In this document: one piece after another, positions 12,007-24,699 of the stretch
Layout of the letters: every line of letters starts with the position of its first letter
Position numbering within the stretch: the stretch's first letter is position 1
NCBI GenBank assembly: GCA_022818135.1
Contig: JAFMSR010000007.1
Span: 23,811,846 to 23,875,845, forward strand
Source: Saxidomus purpurata
Lineage: Eukaryota > Mollusca > Bivalvia > Venerida > Veneridae
Direction: 5' to 3'
DNA length: 64,000 nt
Position numbers and translations under genes: made by a program
Notes under the pieces: model-generated
The model's database searches: none
What the model saw: the letters and a program-made list of their open reading frames with translations, nothing else
Told to the model about the DNA's origin: nothing

Positions 12007-12904
12007 ACATGTACAGCTTACTGTATAGATGTTGACACAACTTAATATCCTTTATTCGGTATGAGAAGGATAGTGTTTTTAATTACGATGGCATGATGAA
12101 AAATAATGTCGTTTCATCGTCATTTACCGGGAGTTTCCACTAATATGTCGATTCACATTAGAATCCATCAAGGACTTAATTTACTATATAGATATCTAGT
12201 AACATATGTCCAAATGTATGACAGTTAATAGTATGTATACCTTTCATATTTTAGTTTTGTACACGAGGAATTTACGTGACGAAATGAAATGAATGCGAAG
12301 AAAATGCATATTTCAACAGTGTTTTAAAGTAATCAGAAAATGGTTATCATTCTCTTACCAGTAAATAAGTTTTACATTATCAGTACATTCAAAGAGATTA
12401 CTAATGCCTTAATTTGCTTAGACTGTCGTAGTTTTTACTTCAGTAATATGAATAGACTGATGTGCCCTAGAATTTTCTAATGTTTAGAAACATGTGATTT
12501 GCAACGTAATGGTTTATTAACAAAAACATCGTCATTCTGAATTGAACGTGTATCATAATGTAAACAGGCGATCTAATCATGAGCATACAAGTTTACTCAC
12601 ATTGTTCTGTTGTACAGTCTGGGGTCAAAAGTGATTTTAAAATGTTAAGATTTCCATATATTTTATATAAAACCGTCATTTTGTAAAAATGTCTTCTGCA
12701 TTTTAATAATAATTTTGTATGTTGTTTACGGCTTTAAATCTGAGGTCAAAATATAGCTATTGTTTGCTGTTTATGTTTTCGAGAACCCATACGATGCCAT
12801 AGACACCACTTGTCTGAATTCATATGATTCTTTAAAAAGATATACTTTATGTATACAATGACACTAATAGCATGCTAATTGCGCCTGTCTAAACAAGTAT
12901 AAAC

Positions 12905-13080
12905 TGTTTAAAGGGACATACCCTATAACAGATGCCAAACTAAATTACCTCTGAAACATAAATAATAAAATATTTGGAAGTATTACAACTTTACCTAAAA
13001 GTTTCAGCTATGCATTATATTCAGCCAGTCATTATCGATTAAATCAGCGGTATTAAATAAGCTGCAGTAAACCATGAATC
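12905..13080. repeat. Dispersed MITE-like repeat, copy A
   Basis: It begins TTTAAAGGGACATACCCTAT. It shares ordered blocks with copy B in GGT intron 12 (49540-49792): AAGTTTCAGCTATGCATT, GTCATTATCGAT, AAATCAGCGGT and GCTGCAGTA. Copy B has GGTATGTCCCTTTAAA at its far end, the complement of this start, which suggests terminal inverted repeats. Confidence 0.6.
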
Positions 13081-13198
13081 AGTCAGTTGTTGTACAATTA
13101 ATGGGTGGATGCGATTGATTACAGAAGGCCTCTATATTGATAAATTGTGGTAAAGTGAGGAATCTTTCGCAATAGGTTTTTCTTTGAAATTGTATTTA

Positions 13199-13445
13199 TT
13201 GTGTCGCTCTTCCGGAGAAAAGACGATACATAGAAATCATTTTGTCCTTTCGTCCGTCCGTCCGTCAGTTAAACTTAACGTTGGCTATAACGTTGCTATT
13301 TCTTAAGACTGTCTTTATCAAACTTTCAAATTATATTGCATATGACAAAAGGGTCATGAGTTTGCCAAAGTCTGTAGGTAGACAGAGCAATGCCCATTTT
13401 TGTACTTAGATTTTGTCACAAAATGATTGGTTATTCTGACAAAGC
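13199..13445. repeat. Dispersed repeat with CGTCCGTC run
   Basis: It begins GTGTCGCTCTTCCGGAG, has TTTCGTCCGTCCGTCCGTCA near 13250, then a non-coding tail with a TGTAGGTAGACAGAG block. This resembles a class of bivalve dispersed repeat also represented by 33095-33944, but the bodies are not homologous by eye. Confidence 0.45.
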
Positions 13446-15321
13446 GTTTGTTCAAAACAAGTATAATTACTTGTTCATTCAAGATCTTTACAATTTACCG
13501 AAACTATTTGATCACCAAGTACGTTTTTTGATTATTAAATAAAAAAATTACGTTTTAATCGCTTGAACACAGTAGTATATGTTGATTGAGAAATACAAAT
13601 TTTACGTTTAGTGATATGGTGTTTATCCTGCTTTTAATAAGTGCTGAAAGTTATACGAAGGCCGTTATAACAATTTTGCTTGAAAAACTGTTAAACATCA
13701 TTTTTTAAGTAATAGGGACTTCGGTCCCAGAAACGAAGTAAATTTTGTTGTTCAAGGAAATTTTACTCCCAAATTCAATAATTATGGCATAACTTTCATT
13801 AACTTGTTTTAAAGGAATCATTTTTATATTTAATTTTATTTCGTGGTTTCATGTACGTACTGTGATATAACGGCATATTGTATCAATACCAGCATAACTA
13901 TTTTCAGTGAAATCATCTGCATTTATCTGTATACCGTCTGACTTCAAGAAGCTGAGCACTTACGCGCCGTGTTTAAACGTTGCTGACGTCATATGTACAA
14001 CATAAAGCACGAACAACGTCCCGCATTATTGACAGTATCGCGTATGTATAAAATGTGCCAAACTATGCATCAAGCGTAAAATTAAGAAAATAACTGTTCA
14101 CTTTTTGGGAACATTAGGTGAATATTTAACATATGATGCAGTTCAAACACAAAGACCGACAAAGTTAACGTGTGTGAGCGTTTTAATTATGTTAAAATAA
14201 GCGGGGATTATTTTCAAAAGCTAAACATAGTCCGTCCATTCCAATAATATACCGTATTGTATATAACTCTTAAATCCTTCTTTCCTTATATGAGATGAAG
14301 TGGATTTAGTCTTACAATTAATATTATCTTACATAAAAGTTGTGTTGTAATTAATAGTTTCTGTCATTAGCACAAGGTTCAGATCGAAATATCCGTCGCC
14401 GAGGGCAACTGTTTTGGCGACAAAATCAGCGGAAATGCCGATATTCGATATGAGCCAAGTTACATGATTAATATTTATACCCATCTTGCACTTCAAAAAA
14501 TTTTAAATTCAAACTTATCAAAATGATGAATTATCATGAAAACAAACGATTTTCCGACATTGTGTTTAGGAAGTGACATTACAATGTTTATTACGTTACT
14601 TATTTCAGAGAGTCGTCTGGCATAGGGGGGTGCCAGACCGGCTTTTTCCGGCATGGCAAATTAATGCCGATACGATTATGCAAGAAAATTAAATAAACCA
14701 ATTATTTACACAAAAATCTCATATCCATCAGCTTGAACAATTCATATAGTTACTTACAGAAAACTCAGTATGGTTGACGACATTGAGTTCAGAATAAATT
14801 CGAAGAAATTCGATGTTAGTTACAATTAAATTGTTATCAATAGAAAGGCCGGCACCAGAAGATCGACTCCTCTCTGATAGCATTTTAATAGACCCAATTC
14901 AAAATCAGTTTTTTGTTAGTTCGAAAAAGTCGTCACGAGGCTGTACGTTAAACAAATACGTTACAAAATGTTCACACTAATGCATATCAGTTATCTTTCA
15001 GAAAGTCTAGAAAGAGTTTTATTATTGGAACTGGATAATCCATATGAACAGTTGAGTTATTTTAGGTTTTGAGGGAATGCAAGATACAGAACGCGTCTCG
15101 TTCCAGAGACACCGCCTGGTATTTTCAAATGTCCACAGCACCGATACATGGGACCTCAGTGTTTAGGTCTCATCCGAAAGACGATAAGTTATGTTAGTGG
15201 AGGAGCGGGGAATCTGCGATCCCTGGATTACGAGTAATAGGTATATTCGTTTTAGGTCACGTGTAATCTTCTTTAACCAACGGTATAAGAGCGTGTAACT
15301 TTAGTCTATTGTTTCCGGAAT

Positions 15322-15582
15322 GGGTGGTGTGGTTGTGGAGTGGTTAACTCTGGACTATTAATCCGGAGATCCCCGGTTCGAATCCAGACCGGGGCACTGG
15401 GAATTTCAGTGTTTCCCGACCATCTAGAGATGAACTGGTTAGAAACCCAGAGGTAGTCTAACGTGTATCGTTGGTATACACCTGGCACGTAGAAAAGAAC
15501 CAAGGGGTCTATTCGTAAAACAGCTAGGGTCTGGGCCCCAGATTCCCTTGTATCTTTATCTGTATCCCTACAGGTCGCACCA
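15322..15582 (+). repeat. tRNA-derived SINE, family 1
   Basis: It starts GGGTGGTGTGG with an A-box-like stretch and a perfect B box GGTTCGAATCC at 15375-15385. A conserved body follows (TTTCAGTGTTTCCC, AGATGAACTGGTTAGAAAC, GAGGTAGTCTAACGTGTATCG, AAAGAACCAAGGGG). The same body occurs at 41161-41500 and partly at 27243-27410 and 58620-58812. These are RNA-polymerase-III retroposons, not functional tRNAs. Confidence 0.8.
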
Positions 15583-16609
15583 TGAACATATTGAATAAGG
15601 ATGGTGGACCATGAGCATATCTAACAAACACACAAATTGTTGTTTCCGATATATCAACAATCATGAAGTGAATAAAGCAATCGTGTTTCATGGCTTTGAG
15701 ATGAATCTACAAAAGAGCTAAACAATCTATTTATAATACAGTAATTGATTTGTGCAAGGGATGGATATTAAAACTCTACTCCATCTGAAATAGATCAAAG
15801 TTTCAATGGATTAGAATGGTAAATTAGCCATGATACAAACAGATTGTTTAATTATAAATCGAACAATTATAGTATTACACTGAGGCTACGCCCCCTCAAA
15901 ATAACCAATTAGAAAACATCACTATAATGCATAAAAGTCTTATTTTACCAGCATTTGCTGTAAAACTTGCTTCACTGACGCCATGATATTGCTTATTCAA
16001 CACTACTTATTGTTTTTCTTTGGAAATACCATATATTTTGGAGTCCATAAATGTTTTTCTGGTATAAAATCAGCATGATTCGTCGAAATTGAAGCAATAT
16101 AAATCTGCCTTCGGAAAAAAAAAACAATTAACATACTTTTCTTTAGACGATGTCAAATTAGTTTGATTGGCGAGTATAAAGTGTCTTTTTAATTCATTTG
16201 GCATTCAGTAATTACAACATCAGTGATACTTATGGTCATAATTGTGTATACAATACGCATGTAGTTACTTAAGAAATAATATGTTATTATGTTTGGTTTA
16301 CCGTAGAATAACCCGAGTTTGGAGTTCTTATGCGTAAGAATATATCACGAAAGCCGAACAGCCAAGAGTGGTTTAAGGTCGATTTATTGAAGAATCAACA
16401 AAATAGAATTTGTTCTACATGTATGTCCTAGGTAATTCGCTGGCCGTGTTAGAATAAAATATAAAAAACACTTTTATCTACTTCACACGACAGGCATTTC
16501 TATAAAGATATTTTTTACAGTTGTTATATCTAAAAACTGTATAAATTATGTAGATGTTCGATGTTGCAACTTTCTCACAATCTCTGCAATTCTGTTTTTC
16601 AGAAAAACA
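15583..16609. other. AT-rich stretch with no recognised feature
   Basis: No gene, SINE or inverted repeat was recognised. Confidence 0.4.
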
Positions 16610-16610
16610 A

Positions 16611-16664
16611 CACCCCCCCAAAAAAAAAAAACCCCCCCCCCCCCCCCCCAAAAAAAAACCCCCC

Positions 16665-16704
<40 letters not shown>

Positions 16705-16705
16705 A

Positions 16706-16748
<43 letters not shown>

Positions 16749-16774
16749 AAAAAAAAAAAAAACCCCCCCCCAAA

Positions 16775-16826
<52 letters not shown>
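16611..16826. repeat. Poly-A / poly-C homopolymer block
   Basis: About 216 bases consist almost only of alternating A-runs and C-runs, the longest a C-run of over 40. Open frames here (proline/lysine one way, glycine/phenylalanine the other) come purely from the homopolymers. Such clean switches are more typical of long-read consensus error or assembly collapse than of biology. Confidence 0.8.
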
Positions 16827-18325
16827 TTCGGAAACGCGACCTGTATAATTTGCCATATATTTCGAAAGAATATGGCATATAAACTCTTTTTTCGCGATCA
16901 TTTGTCGCTTGGTAATTCAAGAACGATTGGCTTTCCTGCGAGCCTATTCTCTGTTACCCACGTAACGTTCTAGCTCATTGGAATGAAAACATGTTTTGTC
17001 ACTTGTTTCGATATAATTAGACACCAGTTTCTTTTCTGTTCGTGTAACAGAAAGTATAAAACTCACCGAGCACTTAACTGCTACATTGTATTAGTCAGTC
17101 CAGATGACGACCTTTATCACAGCATCAGTTCATTGCACACTGAGAATTGAACTACAATGTAGTAAAGAGTATAAATCATATTTATCTATTTCAGTTTAGA
17201 TTTTATCGAGATTGGACTTTGCCACTGCAGACGTCGGTCTACCAGCTTGAGAAGCATCTTTGACAGGCTCTTACTAAGTACTGAAATCAGCAAACCATCT
17301 GAAAACTTGAATATGTCATGTGTTCATCCCGATAAACGTCACAAACAGTTAACTTTAGGGGGCCATTTAATTTTGTTCCTGATATTCAGTGTATGTTTGA
17401 TCCCTAGAGCAAACTACATGTAGTTAAGTAACAAAATAACGATACCTGTAGTTAAGTAACAAGATTACGATATTTTCAAAACGGGACACGCATGAAAAAA
17501 TCGTTTGTCAATAACGTTTCACGTATAACATCAATTACAGAAGTTCTGAAGAGTTACTGAAGAGGTTCCAAAACATAGATTGGCGATCTGCACCAGTTAT
17601 CTTCACACCGATCCGATGAATCACCCGTTTAGTATTCACTATTTACGCGTACATTCCTGCAAGTTGTTTTTTACGATTCATCTTGCTAGCAAGAAAATGG
17701 AAGTATCACGCTTGTGCTCAGGGCCAAAAAACACTCCATTTTTTCATCTTTGATTTCACCTGTATCAATTTAAAACATGTGTGTATGTGAATTGATCGCT
17801 GACCAAAAAGCTACTGCTAAAGGACAACTGCGATTGTTACGAGATACGTATTAGCAAAATGAACCATCAATTAACTCAATTAATCTGCCATTTGTTTTCC
17901 CTACAATGATCATAAAGGATATATTAGGATAATACCGATTGGGCGATTACCACGACATCTTATATTGGGTATTTGGTAGGTGCTTGTATCACAAACAATA
18001 TGATCAGACGGTTTTTGTGTTATATATTGACCTCTTCGAACCGGTTTCAAGCTGTGACCAAATTATTCATAGATATCGTGTTTAGCAATACAATTTATTT
18101 TGCTCGACATTTAAATAAATTAACTTAGCATCTTAAACTTATTACATGTATATATGCAGTTTACTTAATGAAAAGCAATTAATTTCAATACTGTCTTATC
18201 TTACGTAATTATTTTAAAAAGCTTATATTGAATACGCTTCGACTTAAGTTAAATATAATTCAGTACAGAGACACACTCAGACAGAGAGAGTTTCGGAAAA
18301 TCGGATGCAGAAAAAATTATGTATA
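16827..18325. other. AT-rich stretch with no supported gene
   Basis: It contains a short 32-base tandem pair at about 17418-17475 (TGTAGTTAAGTAACAA twice). The frame 18228-18470 (plus) runs into the inverted-repeat element at 18326 and is not a gene. Confidence 0.4.
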
Positions 18326-18916
18326 CTGGTTGGGGACCACCAAACCCGGACGACCATCAAACCGGACACTTGTTAAAACGCATGAATATTACGTTAATAT
18401 TTACAATCATATAGTGTTGATCAAACAGACACTTGATTTCAATTCACAAAGTGCAACAACAAGAGTTTAATGTAACTATTTGACCAGAAATCTCACTATT
18501 TATTTTGTCAGTCACTGAAAGCATGCTTACATTGTCGGGGGAAAAGGGAAAGTGACGACTGTGCATGTGCAATTTTCTGAGGCCCAGCAAAAAATTTCAC
18601 AGGTTAAACCTTTCATCTTGATACTTCTTAATGTGTCGAATGATTGATACAGTTAACATAATTTAAAAGCTAACATCACAATTAAACAAATCTATTTAAA
18701 TTACCTGTCCGGAAACATGGTACAGTTGGTCAATAAAATATAGCAATTTGGTAATCCCACAGCCGGGCCTCAAAATGTGATTGATTTAATCTGATGGGTA
18801 AACAAGTTAGCTTTTGATGAACCTAACTTTCTACTGGTAATTTTGTTGCTAGTACTAATTGTCAGAGTTATCGAAAAATATGTTTGAAAAGTGTCCGGTT
18901 GTAGGACTCTAGCCAG
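18326..18916. mobile_element. 591-bp inverted-repeat element flanked by TA
   Basis: The left end CTGGTTGGGGACCACC and right end (complement CTGGCTAGAGTCC) are similar, and both are followed inward by CGGACAC blocks (complement GTGTCCGG). TA flanks both sides (18324-18325 and 18917-18918). An inverted partial copy lies at 44457-44789 and shares about 300 bp, including TCAGTCACT...AAGCATGCTTACATTGTCGG. TA flanks and short inverted ends fit a non-autonomous Tc1/mariner-superfamily element. Confidence 0.6.
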
Positions 18917-18918
18917 TA

Positions 18919-20020
18919 TAGCGAAACATGATACCGCTAGAAGATTTGCAAGTGTGCAGAAAGTATCTTGAAAGTATATGCGTCCTATTTTGACTTAATA
19001 TTATTTCATTTCATTGGTTTTCCTGCAAAATGTCCGAAAAAAACCCCAGAATATTGATAACAAAATAAAAGTGCAATTTAAAGCAGACAGAATTGCATTG
19101 TTACTTTGATTTGATTTTCAATTTCTCTCAGCCTGAGTCGTTAAGTCGGAATACTTTTGGCATTTCCGTTGAATCTCATACTGGAAGCAGCAGATCAATA
19201 CCATCCTTGCTTACGTAATTTAAGTTTTGCCAAAAATGTAACAATATTTGATAAAAGAAAAAAAAACAGGTAATAAATGGAATTACACATGTTACAAAAA
19301 ATGTAATAAAATGTAATTGTAGAGACAAGCTATAAGAACTAGCAAGAATCATTTGAAGAAAGCACACATATTGTATTGATTTTGTCGAATCACTTTGAAA
19401 TCGTTTAAACAATAGATTTAAAATGAAATTTGTCCAATTATCGTCTTGTAAAATTAGGTGGATATTTAAAAACGAGAAATTTTAAACAATCCGTGAACGA
19501 ATGTAGGAAGGCATAATGATATGTTTAAGTAAAGAAAACTTGATGATACGTCTGTGTAGAATAAAGCGGAGACACCATACCGTGCTTATGTCCCTTAAAT
19601 ACCGAAATATTAATTTATCTGAGAAGGCCTTATGACAAAGACATTAAAATGAAGGAAACAATTATATTGGTAAAGATCCTTTCATTATTTGAACCTTTGA
19701 TTTCGTGTTGGTTCTTCTTATGAAAAACGATACACAAGGCATGGCTTTTGAAGTTCTTTGAGAAAGTTATATGATCAAAGTAATTTGCCTCTGTGTACAA
19801 TATGTTGCCTTGAAATTCAAATAATTAGAGTTCTGTAGAAATAAAGCCAACGGAGAGAAAATACATTCAAGTCCCTAAGGTATTTATGTGGATAGTGAAC
19901 AATAGAAGAATATTCAGTGTCGAAGAGTATGGACCAAATAACAAAATATATAGAAAGGTAAATAATTAAGCCATATATACCATGAACATTCTAATTAAGA
20001 TATTTATAGAATTGAATATT
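18919..20020. other. AT-rich stretch with no recognised feature
   Basis: No supported gene, SINE or inverted repeat was found. Frame 19176-19412 (minus) is hydrophobic but has no start context or domain. Confidence 0.4.
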
Positions 20021-20033
20021 ACTAACGTCGTAA

Positions 20034-20221
20034 GGAGAGCCGTGGTGTAGAGGTTTAGGTGTCTGCCGCTCACCCCGGAGGTTGCGGGTTCAAGCCCCAC
20101 CAAGGTTACGACCGTACCTCCTCATATGACACCAATACTGGTATTTCTAGGAAGCGGACTCGAGAGAGACTCGATAAGCTAAAAGCTTTCTTCACAATCG
20201 AGCTTAAATAAATTAGTATAA
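20034..20221 (+). repeat. tRNA-derived SINE, family 2, with perfect target duplication
   Basis: The 188-bp insertion is flanked by an exact 13-base direct repeat ACTAACGTCGTAA (20021-20033 and 20222-20234). The head carries an A-box-like GTGGTGTAGAGG and a B box GGTTCAAGCCC at 20088-20098. The tail ends in AAATAAATTAGTATA. A second copy in the opposite orientation lies at 52793-52926. Intact duplications suggest a fairly young insertion. Confidence 0.85.
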
Positions 20222-20540
20222 ACTAACGTCGTAACTGTAATTGAGAATAAACTGGTTCTTTTATATTTTATATACTGAAAATGCTTTTTACCATTTAATT
20301 TTAGAGTGAATTATCGACTTTTTTTTAAAAAAGCTTATTCAAATTTCAATCCACTAATAAAAGAAGTTACCAAGCGAAATATTTTATCTTACGTTTTACT
20401 TCAAGGCAGTTGTTAGTATTCTTACGTGAGAACAATTTGAACGTTTAAAGCTCCATTTTGACGAAGTAACACAATCCACCAAACATGTGTAAGTTTCAAA
20501 TGTTAGTCCCGTGCCAAGTTTGATGAAAAGATCATTTATA

Positions 20541-21879
20541 CGAGGATTGTTCAAATATGAATGCATGTAGAACGTTATCTCGCTCAATAATGCGAAAATC
20601 AGGAGGAAATCAAGATTATTAGGTAGATAAACAAGTTAGCTTTACATTGATACCACACCCATTAAAATCCGTTCACTTTAGCTGTATTTATCGCTCGCTA
20701 AACAGTACTTACTTGTGTATACCAATACAAAAATGTTTGGAAGAAGGTCAGCGTACGCCGTTGAAATACGGTCCTATATTAAGAATTGTTGTATTCTTGG
20801 CATAGGGTGGAAAGACATTTTTGATGAAATATGTTCTGGTTATGGGCATAATGAAATGTCTTTTTCGACAGTTATTCGTTGGTTTAAGAAATTCAAATGA
20901 TGGTTAGTTTCAACAGAAGATGCACAACATGGACGTCGGCCGAAAACAGCAGCGTCTGTCAAGATGGTTGCTAGATTGAAAGAAGTAGTTGATACTGATG
21001 CAAGATACACCGCTAGGCAAATAGCTAGTATGGTTGGCATTTCATTAGGAGCAGCTCATGCAATTCTGATACGTAAAATGAAAATGAGATAGATATGTGC
21101 TAGATGGATTCCCCATCTGCTGACAGATGAGCAGAAAAAGGCATGCGTGCAATGCACTAAAATGTTGCTTAAACAGTTTCCAAATTACAATGCACAGTCT
21201 TTCGTAAATGTCGTCACTGGTGACGAGACATGGGTTCACTTTTTTGAGCCCAAACGAAAGATTCAGAACAAAATATGGGCAACAAAGTCTGGCAAAAGAC
21301 CATGCATTGCAAAGCGGACCATGAGTGTCAAGAAGGTAATGTATGCCATATTCTTCACAAATCAGGGTCCTGCCATTCAGGTTGCTGTACCTAAAGGCAA
21401 ATCCGCAAATGCGAAGTTTTACAAGACTAAAGTTCTTCGAACACTGAAGAAATATTTCAAAATTCGAAAGCGTGCAACAATGGTTTGGCCAGTGTAAGAT
21501 TGCTACATGACAATGCGTCATCGCACAAGGCGTTTATTGTACAATACTTTCTGTAGCAGGAAAAGGTGGTTATGCTCCCCCACCCTCCGTATTCGCCTGA
21601 CCCTGCATCGTGTGACTTCTTTTTGTTCCCAAGGCTAAAAAATACCTTTCTGGTTGAAAATTTGTCCAGCGCAAACACCTCGGTTCTGCAATATTTCACT
21701 TTCTTTATAGTATACTTAGAAAAGACTATGAAAATGCCTTCAAGGATTGGATTAGAAGACTGAAACTTTGCATATCTGTTGGAGGTGAATACTTCAAGGG
21801 GACAAAATAAAATTTCATTGAAATCTACCAAGGATACATTTTTATGTGCTTAGATGCATTCATATTTGAAGATTCCTCG
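20541..21879 (+). mobile_element. Complete but inactive mariner transposon (1339 bp)
   Basis: The terminal inverted repeats are about 26 bp (20541-20566 and 21854-21879) and begin CGAGGATTGTTCAAATATGA on the left, with two or three mismatches on the right. TA dinucleotides flank both ends (20539-20540, 21880-21881), the signature of Tc1/mariner insertion. The interior carries one transposase reading frame broken by stops and a frameshift (see 20733-21763). Both ends are present, so in principle it could be mobilised in trans, but its own enzyme is dead. Confidence 0.88.
20733..21763 (+). pseudogene. Mariner DD34D transposase pseudogene
   Basis: Frame from ATG 20733 gives an N-terminal helix-turn-helix region (MFGRRSAYAVEIRSYIKN ... 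VIRWFKKF), then ARYTARQIASMVGIS. Next comes the first catalytic Asp in VTGDETWVHFFEPKRK near 21220. The second Asp is in LLHDNASSHK near 21510, and the third in YSPDPASCDFFLFPRLK near 21610. There are exactly 34 residues between the second and third Asp, the mariner DD34D signature. Lesions are in-frame stops at 20898-20900 (TGA) and 21090-21092 (TAG), a frameshift near 21495, and a further stop inside the DD34D interval. The enzyme would have been a cut-and-paste transposase acting on the flanking inverted repeats. It is now non-functional. Confidence 0.9.
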
Positions 21880-21881
21880 TA

Positions 21882-24690
21882 CACTTTTCTGTATGTTTTC
21901 TGAAAGCAGACGACCGAATTGTTATTATATAATACGTACAAGGTAAACATTATTATATCATTGTTTCTTCCGATTAAACAATCACTCGATAATTTCCTTA
22001 GAATGACAAAATATTATATACTTGTAGTCTTTAAGTTAGCCATGATATTTCTTGCAGGGCAAGGTTCAACTCATTCATGCATTCACTCATTAACCTGCAG
22101 GCATTCATAATTTCTTAGATACACAAATGTATTTGAAAGCAATATAATTCAAGAACCATTTTGCAGGAAAGTTTAATATCACTTAAAATTATGACAATGA
22201 TATTTCAGACAAAATAGAAGATAAGAAGATTTTAAGGTGAACTTGGCTGAGCTATCACCTTGCGTACGTTATGATTTCAAGCAAATATAACATAATGTGA
22301 GAAACACATGCTGAAATATTTCAGTAACAATGTGGTCTATAAATGGAAGCAAATGTCGTATGGACAATACTCAGGTTAGATAAGTGATAGCCATTGTGAG
22401 TTACAAAACTTTTGGTACAGCTTTGTGTTTTTAAGCCATGTGATTAACCTGTTTATGTGCCAAAACTTTACAGATATTTTTAATAATGAATGTACTGGCT
22501 TTTATTATGTATGTAATGTCTACAGTTTTTAATAATATATAACTAGTATTATTTCTTCTATGTAAGTACTGCTAATCATTTCTGATCTGATCTGATCTGA
22601 TCAGAGCTGATAATAGCTTTTGTAAAACATTTCTTAATTGCGCTATAGTGCCCTTTTTCCCTTGATCAGTATTTTATCTCGTTTGTTTAAGGGTCATTTT
22701 TAAATCTAGATAAGCAGTGGTTTTACTATGTAAATAATGCCATTGAGAATGTTTGTCTTATTTATTGTCATATAGTCTCTCATATTCTGTACAGAAAGGT
22801 TTGCATGATAGTATGTGTATATATTTTAATCTGTGATATTTTGTATCATGTAAAGTGAGACTGAAATAAACTAAATCTAATATTTATACAGTCATATGAT
22901 TACAAGATCATTCTTTTTGATTTGTTTTGTTCCCGAAAACTTTATTACCCACGAGGTTATTAGTTAAACAGAATAATGTTTTGCTGTTTGGAAATTCTTG
23001 TTTATGAGGCTTTTTGATGTTGATTGAAAATAAATATTTTACTTTTAAAATGTTTTACTGAAAGATAAATAATTGAACTTCATTTCGGCGTATATTTGTT
23101 GATGTCTGGTGTTCAAATTAAAAGAAATAAAAAGTGTTTTTATAATGTATGTACTTAATTCATTCAGAAATCGGTCTTCGAAAAAACCTTTATTTGGTAA
23201 AGATTAACATGACTGGAGTAATTTCTAGATAAAATAATTGCCTGTTTAGCTGTACAGTAATATGATATAACAAGCTTCACGTCATAGTTATATTGATGTG
23301 CTATGTGTTGATATCAGTGATAATATTCGGTCGTAATTCTTCTGTTGAAACTTTGTACTAAGCTGTATTTTAGTGATCAAGTTTTCAATCATTGATTATA
23401 ACGCTTTTCTCAATTCTTATCTTAATATATTAATTTTTCTTTGACATAAAGCTGTTAACCGTATTGGAATTAAATGGAAATAGAAATCAGTTTAAAGTTT
23501 ATCAAGGTTGAAATTTATAAACAGAATATTTCTAACATGTGTTCGAAAATATCAATCTCTTTAGTGGCGCTCATACATATCTCAAACACTTGTTTGTCTG
23601 TAACCTAAGAGGTTTGAAAGAATGTGAAAATGTCAATAAGATGAGTGTTATATTGCAACAAAACAAGACAGTGTTGCCTTTAGGTAAAGATTTTCAGTCC
23701 CAATTTTTGTAGGAAATTTTATGGAGTTTAAGGTGTTTTCCCAAAAAGATAACTGCTGTAAACTGGGTAATATGTTATATAGGAATTCAAGGTTCCAGCT
23801 TGCAAAGCATCCAAACGTAGATACCAAGTCATGATCTGGGAAACAGAGCCGGTAATAATTATACCTATAAAACTAGCAACAATCCAAACAGGGAATCGTG
23901 TTTCGCAATTTATTTCGGGCAGTGTAAACAAAACTTTAACTATTTTGTGACGCGGAATACTTATGTGTATTCAATCATGTTAAGAAGGGCATCTAGCCAG
24001 AACAGGCTGCCAAATCGATTTATCAACTTTTGGTACTAGGCACGAGTAAAGCAAATCCTGCTTAGTTTCTTGTTTCGTATTTGCAAATGTATTTTGCGGT
24101 TCTAAAGACGTCGTCTTTAAACATAATTACTTTTTAACCTTCTCCTCGCTATTTTGCGATCAATGAACGAGTGAATTTAGTATACAAATGCGGTGCGCAC
24201 CCAACCCAAATGGTAAGACTGAATACATGCAATAAGAAATATACCCGTTTATACAAGGAATAGATAACCCTAGATATTCAGTATGCTTATAAAAAGGAGG
24301 TCAAAAAATGTATATCAAATTTGATTATCCAACTACCTTTTCCTAAGTACGCAAGAGCGAGCCTAAGATCTTCATATGTATAATACTGTTTAGTTTCCAT
24401 AACAAATGACCTTTCTTTCGATGCAGGGACATTGTTTTATTAATACAGATTTGGCAGGTTAAGAATAAAACAGAATTTTGTAGCTAGACATAATCGTGTT
24501 TAAAATAAACTAACTAGCACCAGTTTTCTTCCAAAAATCAAAATGATATTCTAAATCTATTTCTAAATATCATTTCTTTCTGGTTTGCTGATACACGAAT
24601 AAATCATTCGTAAAACGGTAATGATCATACGTTAAGGATCTAAAATAGAAAACTCATCTCTAAATTCTAAGTATGTTTTTTTTTCCGTTG
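21882..24690. other. Gene-free AT-rich stretch
   Basis: No supported gene. It contains a short TCTGATCTGATC microsatellite near 22580-22605. Frames at 21919-22110 and 23728-23931 show no domain. Confidence 0.45.
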
Positions 24691-24699
24691 GGTTTTCTG

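Larger units (their letters stand above)
10760..15320. other. Intergenic stretch with scattered repeats
   Basis: I see no supported gene. The stretch holds a 35-bp minisatellite (11867-12006), a dispersed repeat at 12905-13080 related to 49540-49792, a CGTCCGTC-bearing repeat at 13199-13445, and a short hairpin GTCTGGCA...TGCCAGAC near 14614-14638. The remainder is AT-rich and unremarkable. Confidence 0.5.

Noticed and set aside
15322..15400. Functional tRNA gene (good B box)
   Set aside because: The acceptor stem does not pair and the same body follows at other copies, so it is a SINE head.
16478..16973. Open frames of up to 139 codons rich in Pro/Lys or Gly/Phe on both strands
   Set aside because: They exist only because of the poly-A/poly-C block, which looks artefactual.
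17101..17199. Short frame MTTFITASVHC... after a TATAAAA-like word
   Set aside because: About 31 codons with no signal peptide, splice site or conservation evidence; chance is likely.
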